DNA of 64,000 nucleotides, taken from positions 87,809-151,808 of the forward strand of contig NW_019773692.1 of NCBI RefSeq assembly GCF_001039355.2, in the 5' to 3' direction. Source of the stretch: Lingula anatina (Eukaryota > Brachiopoda > Lingulata > Lingulida > Lingulidae). The notes under the pieces are model-generated. The model was not told where the DNA came from. It saw nothing but the letters and a program-made list of their open reading frames with translations, and did no database searches. The translations under genes and the position numbers were made by a program. Below, piece after piece: positions 1-13,100 of this stretch (positions are counted from its first letter, which is position 1; every line of letters starts with the position of its first letter).

Positions 1-472
1 ATTACTATACTGTATCTATCCAATATACTTAACAGCTCACCTTGTGTGTAAATCCACTCATTACTATACTGTATCTATCCAATATACCTAACAACTCACC
101 TTGTGTGTAAATCCACTCATTACTATACTGTATCTATCCAATATACCTAACAACTCACCTTGTGTGTAAACCCACTCATTACTATACTGTATCTATCCAA
201 TATACCTAACAACTCACCTTGTGTGTAAATCCACTCATTACTATACTGTATCTATCCAATATACTTAACAGCTCACCTTGTGTGTAAATTCACTCATTAC
301 TATACTGTATCTATCCAATATACCTAACAGCCCACCTTGTGTGTAAACCCACTCATCACTATACTGTATCTATCCAATATTCCTAACAGCTCACCTTGTG
401 TGTAAACCCACTCATTACTATACTGTATCTATCCAATATACCTAACAGCTCACCTTGTGTGTAAACCCACTC
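1..472. repeat. 59-bp tandem array made from the exon 16 donor of AMPD
   Basis: Eight head-to-tail units of 59 bp start at 1, 60, 119 and so on to 414, and the genuine exon 16 end is the ninth. Read on the minus strand, each unit holds about the last 31 nt of exon 16, the donor (AAG then GTGAG) and about 28 nt of intron. Units differ by a few bases. All lie downstream of exon 16 in the next intron and run to the window edge, so the array may be longer. Confidence 0.93.
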
Positions 473-1572
473 ATTACTATACTGTTCTTGGCCAGTTCAC
501 ACATATCACAGGGGCTCAGCTTCCAGACCTGAGCTGCAATGCTGTACTCCTCCATCAATGGCTCCTACACAATATAAGATAAGTCAACTAAGAAAGGGAG
601 TCATAATTCTATTCACCTCACCACATCTTCTCCTATGTTGCAAACCTACATCAACTGATCATGGTGCAATAAAAGTTTCCAAACAGAAATGTTTAAAATT
701 TACATAAACAGAAAATGTCATTAACCTTGGATTCATACAGCAGTGATTATTTCATCTTTAAAAAATTCATTGAAACTTTGTATGTCTAATAGCATGTGAT
801 GAACAAAAGATCAATAAACAACGTTAGGCTTCTGATTGAAAAGTAACTGCAGTCAAAGATACCTTTGTAAAGTGAAACTGCCATAATGACACCATGACCT
901 TGACCTACCTCCGTATAGTGGAACTTCCTTGACACTATGACCTTGACCCACTTTTGTAAAGTGAAACTGCCATGATGACACCATGACCTTGACCTACCTT
1001 TGTAAAGTGAAACTGTCATGATGACAACATGACCTTGACCTACCTTGGTATAGTGAAACTGCAGTGGGTCATCAGTGCTGAGGGACACCTTGAGGCCTCT
1101 GGCGTGGTACTCTGGCAGTGGGTTACGGTGGTAGTTCAGGAACAGTGAGTTGTTACTGAGTGGAGACATAGCAATTCCTACCTGAGCCAGGTAGTATAAA
1201 TACTGCAGCACTGGGACCTACAGATAGGAAATAACTCAATTTATTAATTTATCAAAAATAGCAGTGCTGTGCACATATAACGTATTCATTTAAAATACAA
1301 TATCAAGACGTTAGGTGAATTATTTAAGACGTTTTGTACTTATGAACAGTTCTCGTGAATAACTAACAAGGAAAAATATATTAAGAAATTTCAATATGCA
1401 ATTTTAAAACAATAAATTTTTCATCTCAACAAAAAATTGACAACATTTTACCTTTCTGAGCAGCAGCCCATGGGAAATATTTTCAGCGACCATGAAAGCC
1501 GTGACTAGGTGAGTCACATGACCTGCTTCTCCAGAGTGAGGGCGCAGTGTGAAAGTGTTGAAGCCACGCTCC
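454..1572 (-). CDS. AMPD2: AMPD exons 14-16, second (left) copy
   Basis: Exons at 1452-1572, 1044-1217 and 454-564 repeat the right-hand exons 14-16 (2842-2962, 2442-2615, 1849-1959) with the same encoded protein and only scattered intron differences. The three exons total 406 nt and the block enters in phase 2 and leaves in phase 0, so splicing the right block into the left one would shift the frame. With the single N at 1827 this points to two alleles placed in series. In a correct haplotype only one copy would exist. Confidence 0.85.
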
Positions 1573-4085
1573 CTGAAAATACCAAATTGAATATGTCAAA
1601 CGAGTGATTTCAACCAAGACATCTATGAAAACAATGCTATTTTGAAAACTGAAATAAAACATATCCTGTTTCAGTGTTTGTGTAAAAAAGTTGGTAGAAA
1701 TAAGAAAAGAAGGAAAAAACCAAGGAAACAGCCCTATCTGCAGGACAACCATTTTGAACACTATCATTCAAGACAATCTTATACTAGTGACAGAAAGAAC
1801 TAAGACATTTACCTTCTGAAGTGATTNCCAATATACTTAACAGCTCACCTTGTGTGTAAACCCACTCATTACTATACTGTTCTTGGCCAGTTCACACATA
1901 TCACAGGGGCTCAGCTTCCAGACCTGAGCTGCAATGCTGTACTCCTCCATCAATGGCTCCTACACAATATAAGATAAGTCAACTAAGAAAGGGAGTCATA
2001 ATTCTATTCACCTCACCACATCTTCTCCTATGTTGCAAACCTACATCAACTGATCATGGTGCAATAAAAGTTTCCAAACAGAAATGTTTAAAATTTACAT
2101 AAACAGAAAATGTCATTAACCTTGGATTCATACAGCAGTGATTATTTCATCTTTAAAAAATTCATTGAAACTTTGTATGTCTAATAGCATGTGATGAACA
2201 ATAAGATCAATAAACAACATGTTAGGCTTCTGATTGAAAAGTAACTGCAGTCAAAGATACCTTTGTAAAGTGAAACTGCCATAATGACACCATGACCTTG
2301 ACCTACCTCCATATAGTGGAACTTCCCTGACACCATGACCTTGACCCACTTTTGTAAAGTGAATCTGCCATGATGACACCATGACCTTGACCTACCTTTG
2401 TAAAGTGAAACTGCCATGATGACAACATGACCTTGACCTACCTTGGTATAGTGAAACTGCAGTGGGTCATCAGTGCTGAGGGACACCTTGAGGCCTCTGG
2501 CGTGGTACTCTGGCAGTGGGTTACGGTGGTAGTTCAGGAACAGTGAGTTGTTACTGAGTGGAGACATAGCAATTCCTACCTGAGCCAGGTAGTATAAATA
2601 CTGTAGCACTGGGACCTACAGATAGAAAATAACTCAATTTATTAATTTATCAAAAATAGCAGTGCTATACACATTTAACATATTCATTAAAATTCAATAT
2701 CAAGACGTTAGGTGAATTATTTAAGACGTTTTGTACTAATGAACAGTTCTTGTGAATAACCAACATGCAAAAATATATTATGGAATTACATGTGAAATTT
2801 CAAAACAATAAATTTTTTGTCTCAAATTGACAACATTTCACCTTTCTGAGCAGCAGTCCATGGGAAATATTTTCAGCGACCATGAAAGCCGTGACTAGGT
2901 GAGTCACATGACCTGCTTCTCCAGAGTGAGGGCGCAGTGTGAAAGTGTTGAAGCCACGCTCCCTGAAAATACCAAATTGAATATGTCAAACGAGTGATTT
3001 CAACCAAGACATCTATGAAAACAATGCTATTTTGAAAACAGAAATAAAACATATCCTGTTTCAGTGTTTGTGAAAAAAGTTGGTAGAAATAAGAAAAGAA
3101 GGAAAAAAACTCAAGAAAACAGCCCTATCTACAAGACAACCATTTAGAACACTATCATTCAAGATAATCTTATACTAGTGACAAAAAGAACTAAGACATT
3201 TACCTTCTGAAGTGATTAAGCACCACAATGTTAGCATACATATAGTAGAGATAGTAGGCATAAGGTGGGTTGTCAGCCATATGCCAGTTCTCTGGGTATG
3301 GTGTACTAAGACATTTACCTTCTGAAGTGATTTAGCACCACAATGTTAGCATACATATAGTAGAGATAGTAGGCATAAGGTGGGTTGTCAGCCATATGCC
3401 AGTTCTCTGGGTATGGTGTACTAAGATATTTACCTTCTGAAGTGATTTAGCACCACAATGTTAGCATACATATAGTAGAGATAGTAGGCATAAGGTGGGT
3501 TGTCAGCCATATGCCAGTTCTCTGGGTACGGTGTACTCTTGTCAAACTTGAACAACTCGGGCTTTGACTCATCGTCAACAGAATCAAACCCAGAGATCTG
3601 GAAAATAAGTTGGTACTTATCATTAAGAATAACAACATAAATCAAAGACAACTGGTTTTCACATTAACATCCATATAAGCTGAAGAGAACCATATAGCTC
3701 AGGAGGATAACATTTTAGATCACTGTATCTGGTTTTATGACGCAGAAGAATAAACAGGCACTCCTAAGGATCTGGATATTATGGGCATTGAACTTCAGGT
3801 GTTCATTATCTTTCTTCATTCAATAACAAGAGTTTTCATAATAACAGGTACAGTAAGAACACCTGTTTATGCCAAAGGATCATATGTTACTCAGGATAGC
3901 TCTTGGTATTGCTGGTCTTCAAACAGAGAAATAAACCAAAGGGCCTTTTGCAGCTAGATGTCAAGGTGTCAACTGCTTTTGTTTACTGGAGATCTTGTAA
4001 AAGATCTATACTCTGTGATGTACAGGCAGTTTTGAACACTTTAAAACTAAATACTCTTTTATGCCTGTCACCCCTGAGGTGGCAA

Positions 4086-4133
<48 letters not shown>

Positions 4134-7100
4134 ACTCACATGTTGTAGAAACATGTGTAACTCAGGGTGACTCTTGGGGTCATTGGTGACTTCAAACAGA
4201 GGAAGAAACAGGTTCTCAATGATGTCCTGGAAGTTTTGGATCAGATTGTTGCTCTTGTAGATATCACTGAAATGACAGGAGACACAGAGTGAGAGATGTC
4301 AGTGTAGATATCACTGAAATGACAGGAGACAGACAGAGTGAGAGATGTCAGTGTAGATATCACTGAAATGACAGGAGACAGACAGAGTGAGAGATGTCAG
4401 TGTAGTGTCCTTGTGCAAGCAGCAGCTCCCTCCCTACACTGAGGCCATTCGGAATAGATGATTCAAGTACTAACTGGTCTGCTGACTAAATATGGTCGAC
4501 CCATCTTGAAAAGCTATGCCCCTGATTCATGATGGCCTCCCTGTCTCCACACACACCATTATATAGATGAAATCCCATCTCCGAGGTTTAATTTCTAGGC
4601 CCCTGCAGCGATGGCCTATGTGGAGGGCAGGAGATAATCATGGAATTAAAGCCATCGCTTTTGATGTGGGTCTGCCATATTTAGTCAGCAGATCCATAAG
4701 TACTCAGATCATCTATTCTGAACTAAAAAAATAAAGAAATAAAGAAAAATTTAATATTAGTTTTATTAAGTTAACTACATGTATCTGTAAAAAATTATTA
4801 AATATTGTTTCATACAAAATATTCACCTTGTATTCACCAGTGTAAATATACATCTCTCTCACACCATAACTTACTATAATCTGGGCATCTGAATCATCCA
4901 CCTGTTGTTGGGAGAGTACATCTTGTGAGTGACGGCCCACTTGGCGAGGTCGTCCCACTCTGACTGTCTCTTACCATAGATAGACAGCCGCAGCTCCGCA
5001 TTGGTGTACTTACTCTCCTCTAGGTCACTCAGAACTTCCTGGAGAGGGAGTAGAAATAGTTTATGTTGATTTTAAATTAATTTAGAACTCTTCTCTTATT
5101 TGTTAAACAAGCATAATACACACAACTGATCTTCAAATCTTGTTAAATGCTGTTGCTATGGTAGCTGGGTTACATAGGAATCCATATGTGAAAGTGTTGC
5201 AGTTGGTCCATCCTTGTATTATAAATAAACTCTTGAAGATTTTTCATTAAAGTCTTGGATAAACTAGTAGGCTTTATTCTTGAAACAATATCTGCATTTC
5301 AGTAAGTAGCTGAAACTGATCATCAATATTTCACTACAAAATAACTTTGCTTTGGTTTAACTTTGCAACAAAACTTGAAGCATAAAATGAATATGAATCA
5401 AGTCAGATATAAAGAGGAGAGATTACCTTGAGCACTTTGGCCAGATATTTGCCCTTACAGAAGTTGTCTGTCTTCAGAAAGATCTCTCTCAGTCTGCTCT
5501 CTCCAATAGGGTTGTACTTGGCATTGAACTTGTCAAATCTATGGAACGTGTTACGGTCCTACGCATGGATAGAAATGGGAAGGTCACATACAGGTGCAAT
5601 ACAGGCAAGTGTGTATGTGTGTGTGTGTGTGCGTGTGTGCGTGTGTGTGTGCGCGTGTGTGTAAATTATAAACAAGAATCTTATATATTTTTAAAACTGA
5701 ATATTAATTTTACATCAAATAAGATTGCCAAAATACACATTCAGATACTCTGATCAAATTAAACAAATTGAATGTAAGAAGAGATGATTAAAGTAACTAA
5801 TATATACTATATAGCTATATGAAATTAAACAAGTTAAACCACTAATTTAAAGCTAAGGCAAAACTGAAATGAATATCAAGAACCAAGATCTAAATCAAAC
5901 CACTAAAAAAGTTGAAAAGAAAAGGAGGGTAAAGATTACTAATACTATGAGCAACAAAAGACTTCTGTGCAATTAAAACCATAACAAAAAGAGAACATCT
6001 ACATAAATCCTACTTGTTTCTACTAAACTATTAGATAAGGAACTACGTATGCAAAAGCTTTATAAACTTCTCTTTCAAGGTTTTAAACTGCATTCCCACA
6101 GGTTTTAGATCGATCTATCCCTGTGGGGAGTGTCACTAGATTGCTATCAGCTTAGCCAGCTTAAAAGTCTGTCCCACCTACTAAAAGCTGTAAAGGGGTT
6201 AAACTTTTGTGCGTGCTCAGCTGACAGCAATTTAGTGTGAAACCCCAGGGAGTTAGGTTGATCCAGATGGATCGATTTAGTTTATCTGTGGGAGCCCAGT
6301 CTTAGAAAGAGGTATTCAATATTTATTTCATCATTAAAAAAAAAACAAAAAAAAAAAAACAAATGTGTGCTTGAAAAATTCTCTTGAAATTGTGCAACAA
6401 AAGGTGAACAAATTCGAAAGAAATCACAGGTGAACACAAATTCAAAAGTCAAAAACTGTAACATGTTACTGTGAAACTTACAGCATGCACGTCAAGCATG
6501 TCAACATTGAGATCATACGCTGTCAAGTTTAAACTCTGAAACACCTGCAAAATACCAAAATCAGAGAGAAATAGGGTTAATAAGGTGATGGAAGAGATAG
6601 GGTTAACGTGGGTAAGTCATTATCAAACAGTTATTTCTTAAAATCCATTTTGAAAACCCTGTAAAAACACACTTCAAGAAGCACTTGGGGATGTGAAACT
6701 GCTGAGAGTTAACATGCGACTATGTGCAACATAATGGCCATGCAGGGGGTCAATATTCAGGTCAAGGTCATCACACAGGTCAAAAGTCAACCCTCTGGTC
6801 AAGGATGATAAACTCACAGCGTGGACATCTAAGGTGTCTATATTCAGATCATACATTGTCAGCCCTAGACCTTCAAAGACCTGACAACAGAAATAGCTTC
6901 ATCATCAACACATTAACCAGGGTTTACAGGGAGAAGCTGATATGAACCTTCTCAACATGGAGAGCTACTGTTTATAACGTGACTAGCGACAGAAAGGCGC
7001 CTGGACGCTAAACTAAAATATCTGCTGGTGCTTAGCTGTTCAACGTGAATTTCATTTACATAATTTAAGTATGTACAATATGTCATGCATGAAAATAAAC

Positions 7101-10100
7101 ATGGAAAATACATGAAAGACAAAATTTATCCCTCCTTGACAGTACCTGGAAATGTTCTCATAAAATGCTAAAAAAACATCCACATGCATGATAAATAATA
7201 ATATAAACTGAAAATTGTTGGGAAATTAAATAATGTATTGAGCAGAAAAAAACCTGAAAAAGATTTTTTTGTGAAAAAGAGAGAGAGAGATAACTCTTTT
7301 ATCACAAACTTCATAAAAAAAAAACGTTAAATATTTTTTGTGTAGTTTTAAGAAAACCAGCCCCCAAAACTTTTCAGACAGGTTCTCCCCTAGTTACAGG
7401 GAAAGAAATAACTCGTACTCATAACGTACTGCTAAAGAGCAGCACTTGTATGTAACATGCATTACAACAAAAGCAGGGGAAGCTTAACTTATAGACGACA
7501 GTGAAATTTGTACATAGATATCTCTCATATAAATATTTAATTTTCGTGTCAGCAAAAAGCAATTTACATTTAAACAAAATTGACTGTTTAACATGAGAGG
7601 ACTGGTATCATGTTTATTTTGTATTCAAAAATAGTAAACTTGATGTTATTTACTAAGATGAAGTTAAATGGGCAAATAAAACCCAAAACAAGCATGTTTT
7701 TTCCCAAAAATTAAGACTTAACAATTGAAAGAAGAATGATGATGGCGAGCAGTTGTGATGCAAGAAGGAAAACAAACATTAAAGAAAAAGAAAACTTGCA
7801 TCTCTTTTCTTGTCATCTCGGGGACCTGTCTTCTTTTCTCTGGCAGACGTTACTGACTGAAAGACCTGGAAATGAAGGCAGACGTTCACTGTACCAGAGT
7901 TAATGGAGGTTACTGCAGTAATACAAATATAACCTTCCTTCTCAGCTCCATTTTCACCAGAACCACCCCCATTTTTATAACACACAATATTGTTTCACCA
8001 ATCTCCATACTATCACCAAATTAGTGTTGTTACAACATGCATAAGGATATTAAACAGTTGGAGCTGTTCTTACACCTGAAACAGAGCTGAAATATTATTA
8101 CTGTCCAAAAGAAGAAAACCACCAAACTTCATGGATAAAGCACAGAACAAGGGGATTACCAAGTTTTTTAGAACAATTTACACATATTTTCCCCCAAAAC
8201 ATCAGATACTGGTATTCACACATATTATTCTTATCATTTTATAATACAATAATTTGTAGCTAGAGTCATTAACGTAATTTTGCAACTATTTTTAACCATA
8301 ACTTTTGTGACATGCTTTCTTCTTATTACTTGAAAAATTGTCTCCTTGTTAGATTAAAGAAAAAAACTTTGAATGTGTGTGACTGTGTGCGTGTGCATGT
8401 GACCAATTCACTTCACTATCATCGGTTTCATTACCTCCTCCAGTGTCATCTCCTTGCCATTGTTATCTTTACAGACGACATCGCTGGCACTGGTCCTCAT
8501 AGTCTTCTTGATGAACCTCAACAGGTGCTTCTGGTTCATACTGGACGTACCATGGACGTGAGTGTCCACCTGAAAGTGGACCAGCAGATAAATCATAAAA
8601 CCTGGACACCATCTTATGGCCTGTTATTATTATTATTATTATCATTATTATTATTGGTGGTGGTGGTGGTGGTGGTGGTGGTGGTGGTTAGTAGCAGTAG
8701 TAGTAGTATTGTATTTAATATCTTTCAAATCCATATCATCTCCTCTTCAGATATATTTTCTGTATTACAAAATCAACATCAATTAATCAACAGAAATTTT
8801 CATAGTTAAAGTGCTATTTATAAGTCACCTGACCAAATCCAAGTCTAGAATTGACCATCTCAATGCATAATTTTCTTTGTTGATATTCATTCAAAATTAC
8901 TGAGCATTATTGGAGCAACAAAAGCCTTGTTGATAAATAAATACCCATTTGTAATACTGCACCTTTCTTATATTATAGAAATCTCTGTGGGGCACTTCCT
9001 TCTGTGCCGCTGCCTCTCTCATCTCATTTAGGAGGCTGTGAAGCTGGAACTTGGAGGACAGATATGACAGACGTCTGTAGCAGAATGATTTTCTGGAATA
9101 TATGATATAGTTTACACAGGGTTAGTGACATATTTACCATACAACACAGCCCATGAATAAAATTAAATGCAAAAGATAGACATTGTTGGACCCGTTGGAT
9201 AACTTGACATGAAAAAGTCATCAATAATCTGTAATTTCAGACTTACTTTGAGACAATATTCTTTTAGCCAAATAACTGGTTAATTTTTGGCAAAGAAAAA
9301 TTTGAAACTATATTCATGATCTCTTTCTCTCTCTCTCAAGTCCACTTACAGAGGTCCGTCTGACATGAGGACACACATGAGGTTATGGTCGTCTATGAAA
9401 GTCTCCAGGTCAGGGTACGGCCACTCTATGGGTTCGTCTCTCTCTACGCACTCCTGGTCTTTGTACACGTACATCACACCATGGCGCAGCTTGAAGTGAC
9501 AGCCAACTGCGTCTGGGAACTCAATGTGGAAGGGATCTGACTGGATGTTTGGGGGCTCCACATACTCTGTCATGGTAAGATATGGTAACAATTACTGAGT
9601 ACATAATATGTCTTCTTCTCTTTATAAAGGTGTGGGATGAATTTACACTGTATAGCACAGGAAATAAAACAACAAAACATAAGCTGTATTGGATTGTTTT
9701 TGGTGGCATTCATTATTCAATTTATGAATTACAGTATGTGGCTTTCCTGAACTTTAATTCTTTCACTAAGTTTGTAAGTCTGATGAATATCAGAAGATTT
9801 GAAATTATAACAATTACATAAGCAACACTGTATTAGGATCCTAATCCAAATAAAGCTAAGCTATATAATACCTCTATCAAAACAAAAATCATTGAAATAT
9901 TTGCTTTTATATTTAGGTTCCACAAAAACAACAAGTCACTGTGTCAAGGTCAGCAGGTCAAGGTCATCATGTTCAGTTCAACAGGTCAAGGTTATTGAAT
10001 GAAAAGGTTATTTATCATGATCACTATTAATAGTTTTGCAAAGTTTGGTATGTGGACAAAAAACGTGATATATCAAATGTGCATTTGTTGGGTAACATGC

Positions 10101-13100
10101 ATGAAATTAAGGAAGGCAGGATCAATGTTAATTTAGGACAAAATTAATGTATTGAGCTCTTTATGGTATACATAACAGTCCACAGGGGTATTAACTGGTA
10201 CAAGATAATTATTAATCAATCAATCAATCCATTAGTGTGAGAGGAACACTTGCTCCTGGAAAAAACTGATAAAATTTGTTATGTTCAAAAATGAGAGATG
10301 AAAGGAGAGCAAAGACATATCTCTGGCTATTTTTTTTACTTTTTGTTTTCTTTTTCTTTCTTTTTTTTTTGGAGGGGGGAGGGAGGGGAAGTTTAAGAGC
10401 ATTCTACAATGTTGCTACTCTATTGCAGAACATGAAGCACTAAAAGCTGTTAGAAATGAGCATTTTGCATTTAGGAGAAAAAACATCAGTTAAAAAATGA
10501 AATGTGCTGGTTAAGTGATAAACACAATAAAGAAAATGGAGTGTTCTTCATAAGCTTTTAAAAAATACAGCTGCAATACTGTATTCTATTCTATTAATAG
10601 TAAATCACAACTTATTATAAAAAAAAGGATGACATTATTCATAAAAGCATGTGTACTGTGAGTGAAGTGCTCATTCAAATTCACAGACCCTTACAATATT
10701 AATGTAAGAATTAACATGTGTCACGCTATTAACACCAGAAAGCAGAATATAACACAGTAAAAAGTTAAGGTCAGTAACTTGATGCAGACACCACCACAAT
10801 CACTGCACATCTAAATGGTGACGGTGTTTTCTTTGACTTAAACAACTACCTGGATTAAACTGTGCATTATAGTACATAACCCACTTAGCACTGCCACCTG
10901 ACACGCAAAAGAAGTCAACGTTAACAAAATAAATAAATAAAAATGATAATGAAATTTAAATACTTATTTTTTTAAAATCAAAATAAATTGCAATAAAATG
11001 TCTATAAATACAGTATAACACACCATGCCATTCATGCATAACAAGAGGTAAAGTACTGCCTTCATTGAGTGAATACTTCACAAACCTCTGTGATGTCAAA
11101 CAAAATAAAAACAAATAAGAAGTTTCCAATTTCACTTATATATCAACCCACCTGCTAAGAAAGTGATTTTCAGGACCTTGCTTCCTGGTTTTTTAAGGCT
11201 CTTATCATCTCTTTAACAACAACATTGCCATTTTTTCCGGCAATTCTTTCTCTCTCTCAAACCAGACAATATCCATTTTGTTCAATGCTTATTGCCACTC
11301 TTAAGACCACATAATAATCACAACTCAGTCCTCTCCTCCACACAGCCTCATTCTGACTTAAACCCACCTTCTCCATTTTTGGCATTGTGTTCAATTTCTT
11401 CAAACTCGTCCCCCTCAAAGATGCCTTTGGCCTCCATCTTCTGCAGGTGTCTGGCTGTGGTACCTGGGAAACTCTGTAAAGACATCGCCATGTACTTCTC
11501 ACGGATCAGCAGAGCTCGCACCAAGCTCTTAGAGGCCTCCTTCAGGTCTGCTAGTGGTACCTAGGTGGATAGTGAGACAAAAGATGTTGATATTACTTTA
11601 AAACAAAATTTAGTGGAATACATGCATTGGCTGAGTATAAAGATATAGAGGATCTTGGAATTAAAGACATGGGCCAGTTTTTTCATGGTACCCTCTGGCT
11701 CCTTTTACGAGAACATATGTAAAGAATATTTCTAAAAGGAAAGAAGAAAAACAGATATCACCCTTACCCCACTGTTGTCCTCTCCACTGATGCTGACTCT
11801 CTGGAACACGGTTTCCAAACATTCTGCCTCCACTCTCTCCTCCTCTGCATCCACTGCCATCTCCTGAAAGAGAGAGAGAGAGAGAGTCAAAAGGGACACA
11901 GGTCATCTAACAGACTTGGTGGCAGGGAAGTTAATTATTTGCACAAAAATTAGAGTCACCTAGAATACTTAATTCAATTCTCCAAAAATTGAAAAATTGA
12001 AAAAAAAAATAATTAAAAAATGCGCTGAAGAACTTGACTTCAAGTCCCACCAACCAAGGGCTTTCATTTTTAATCTGCTGAAACACACAAGTAGTAACTG
12101 CCCCCTTCTTCTTAATGATTTAAATCTCTGACCCTTTAATTGTTTTGATTTATTCTTTCTCACAGCACCAAATGAACTTGTTATAAAAGTAACACATGTC
12201 ACTGAGTGATGTGTAAGCACCCACGTTACCTGTTCACTGAGCATGGCCAGTTCTTCCTGCATTGTGTGCGCCTGGCGTACGAGTGGCCCGTGTGTATGTA
12301 CATGTGAGCCGTGTGTGTGCACATGCATGTGACCCATGTGTCCCCCACTCTCTGCATGTTGCTTGGATCTTAAACAACGGAATAGAAAACATACACAATT
12401 AAGGAAGGAAACCATCAACCATCATGGCATTCTTTCTCTTCATGTATTATTTCTACAGATATGAAAATTTATTCCAGTCATTTAATCTAAGACACTGGGT
12501 ATGGAAATTAACAGCAATATTTTGGCATTATTTAAAATATCCAAAGACTGATGACAAAAAATTGAAGAAATAGTATTACTTCTATAAATAAAATCATTTC
12601 AATAGAAAATTATCTGTGGTAAAGCTGCCATCAAGTACCCTTTAATTTTAATTTCTCTTGAGCATTATTATTCCTTGTACTACTTTACTATTACTGCATA
12701 TCGTCATGCTGAAAATGTTTACATCTTTAAATAAAACACCTCCCTTTTGGTGTTGCAATACAAGACCACAACACAACATCAAATGATGAAACAAACCCAA
12801 ACCATAACCAAGTGTTAATTTGTTTTTCAATCCCTTCACTACTACCAGTATCAAATGTATCACAAAAAAAAAAGCCTGGCCACACCACGGTGTCCACACT
12901 TATATTAGAGTTAAAACTAACATAATATCTTCAACTATTAATTTGTACAATAGGTCTGCACACCCTCTTTCTCTCAAAAATGAAGTTGAAGCAGGAATTT
13001 TAAACAATTGGGTAAGTATTATGTTACATAAATAAATATTACGTTAAATCCAATGACTTATTTTTACTTATGGGAGACATTAAGCCATTCACTGCATTTT

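Larger units (their letters stand above)
435..3218. repeat. Direct duplication of about 1.39 kb around an N (haplotype join)
   Basis: Positions 435-1826 and 1828-3218 are near-identical along their whole length, introns included, and are separated by one N at 1827. The left copy is preceded by the full 59-bp array, while the right copy begins inside one unit of it. Differences are single bases and small indels, typical of allelic divergence. Confidence 0.85.

Noticed and set aside
435-3218. True tandem duplication of AMPD exons 14-16
   Set aside because: The N at the join, allele-like differences and the frame shift it would cause favour two haplotypes placed in series.
3191-3420. Two additional AMPD exons downstream of exon 13
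   Set aside because: The copies contain only the 3' part of the exon with the donor; they have no acceptor or 5' part.
8312-8809. 165-codon plus-strand open frame
   Set aside because: It is the antisense of AMPD exon 8 extended through the trinucleotide repeats.
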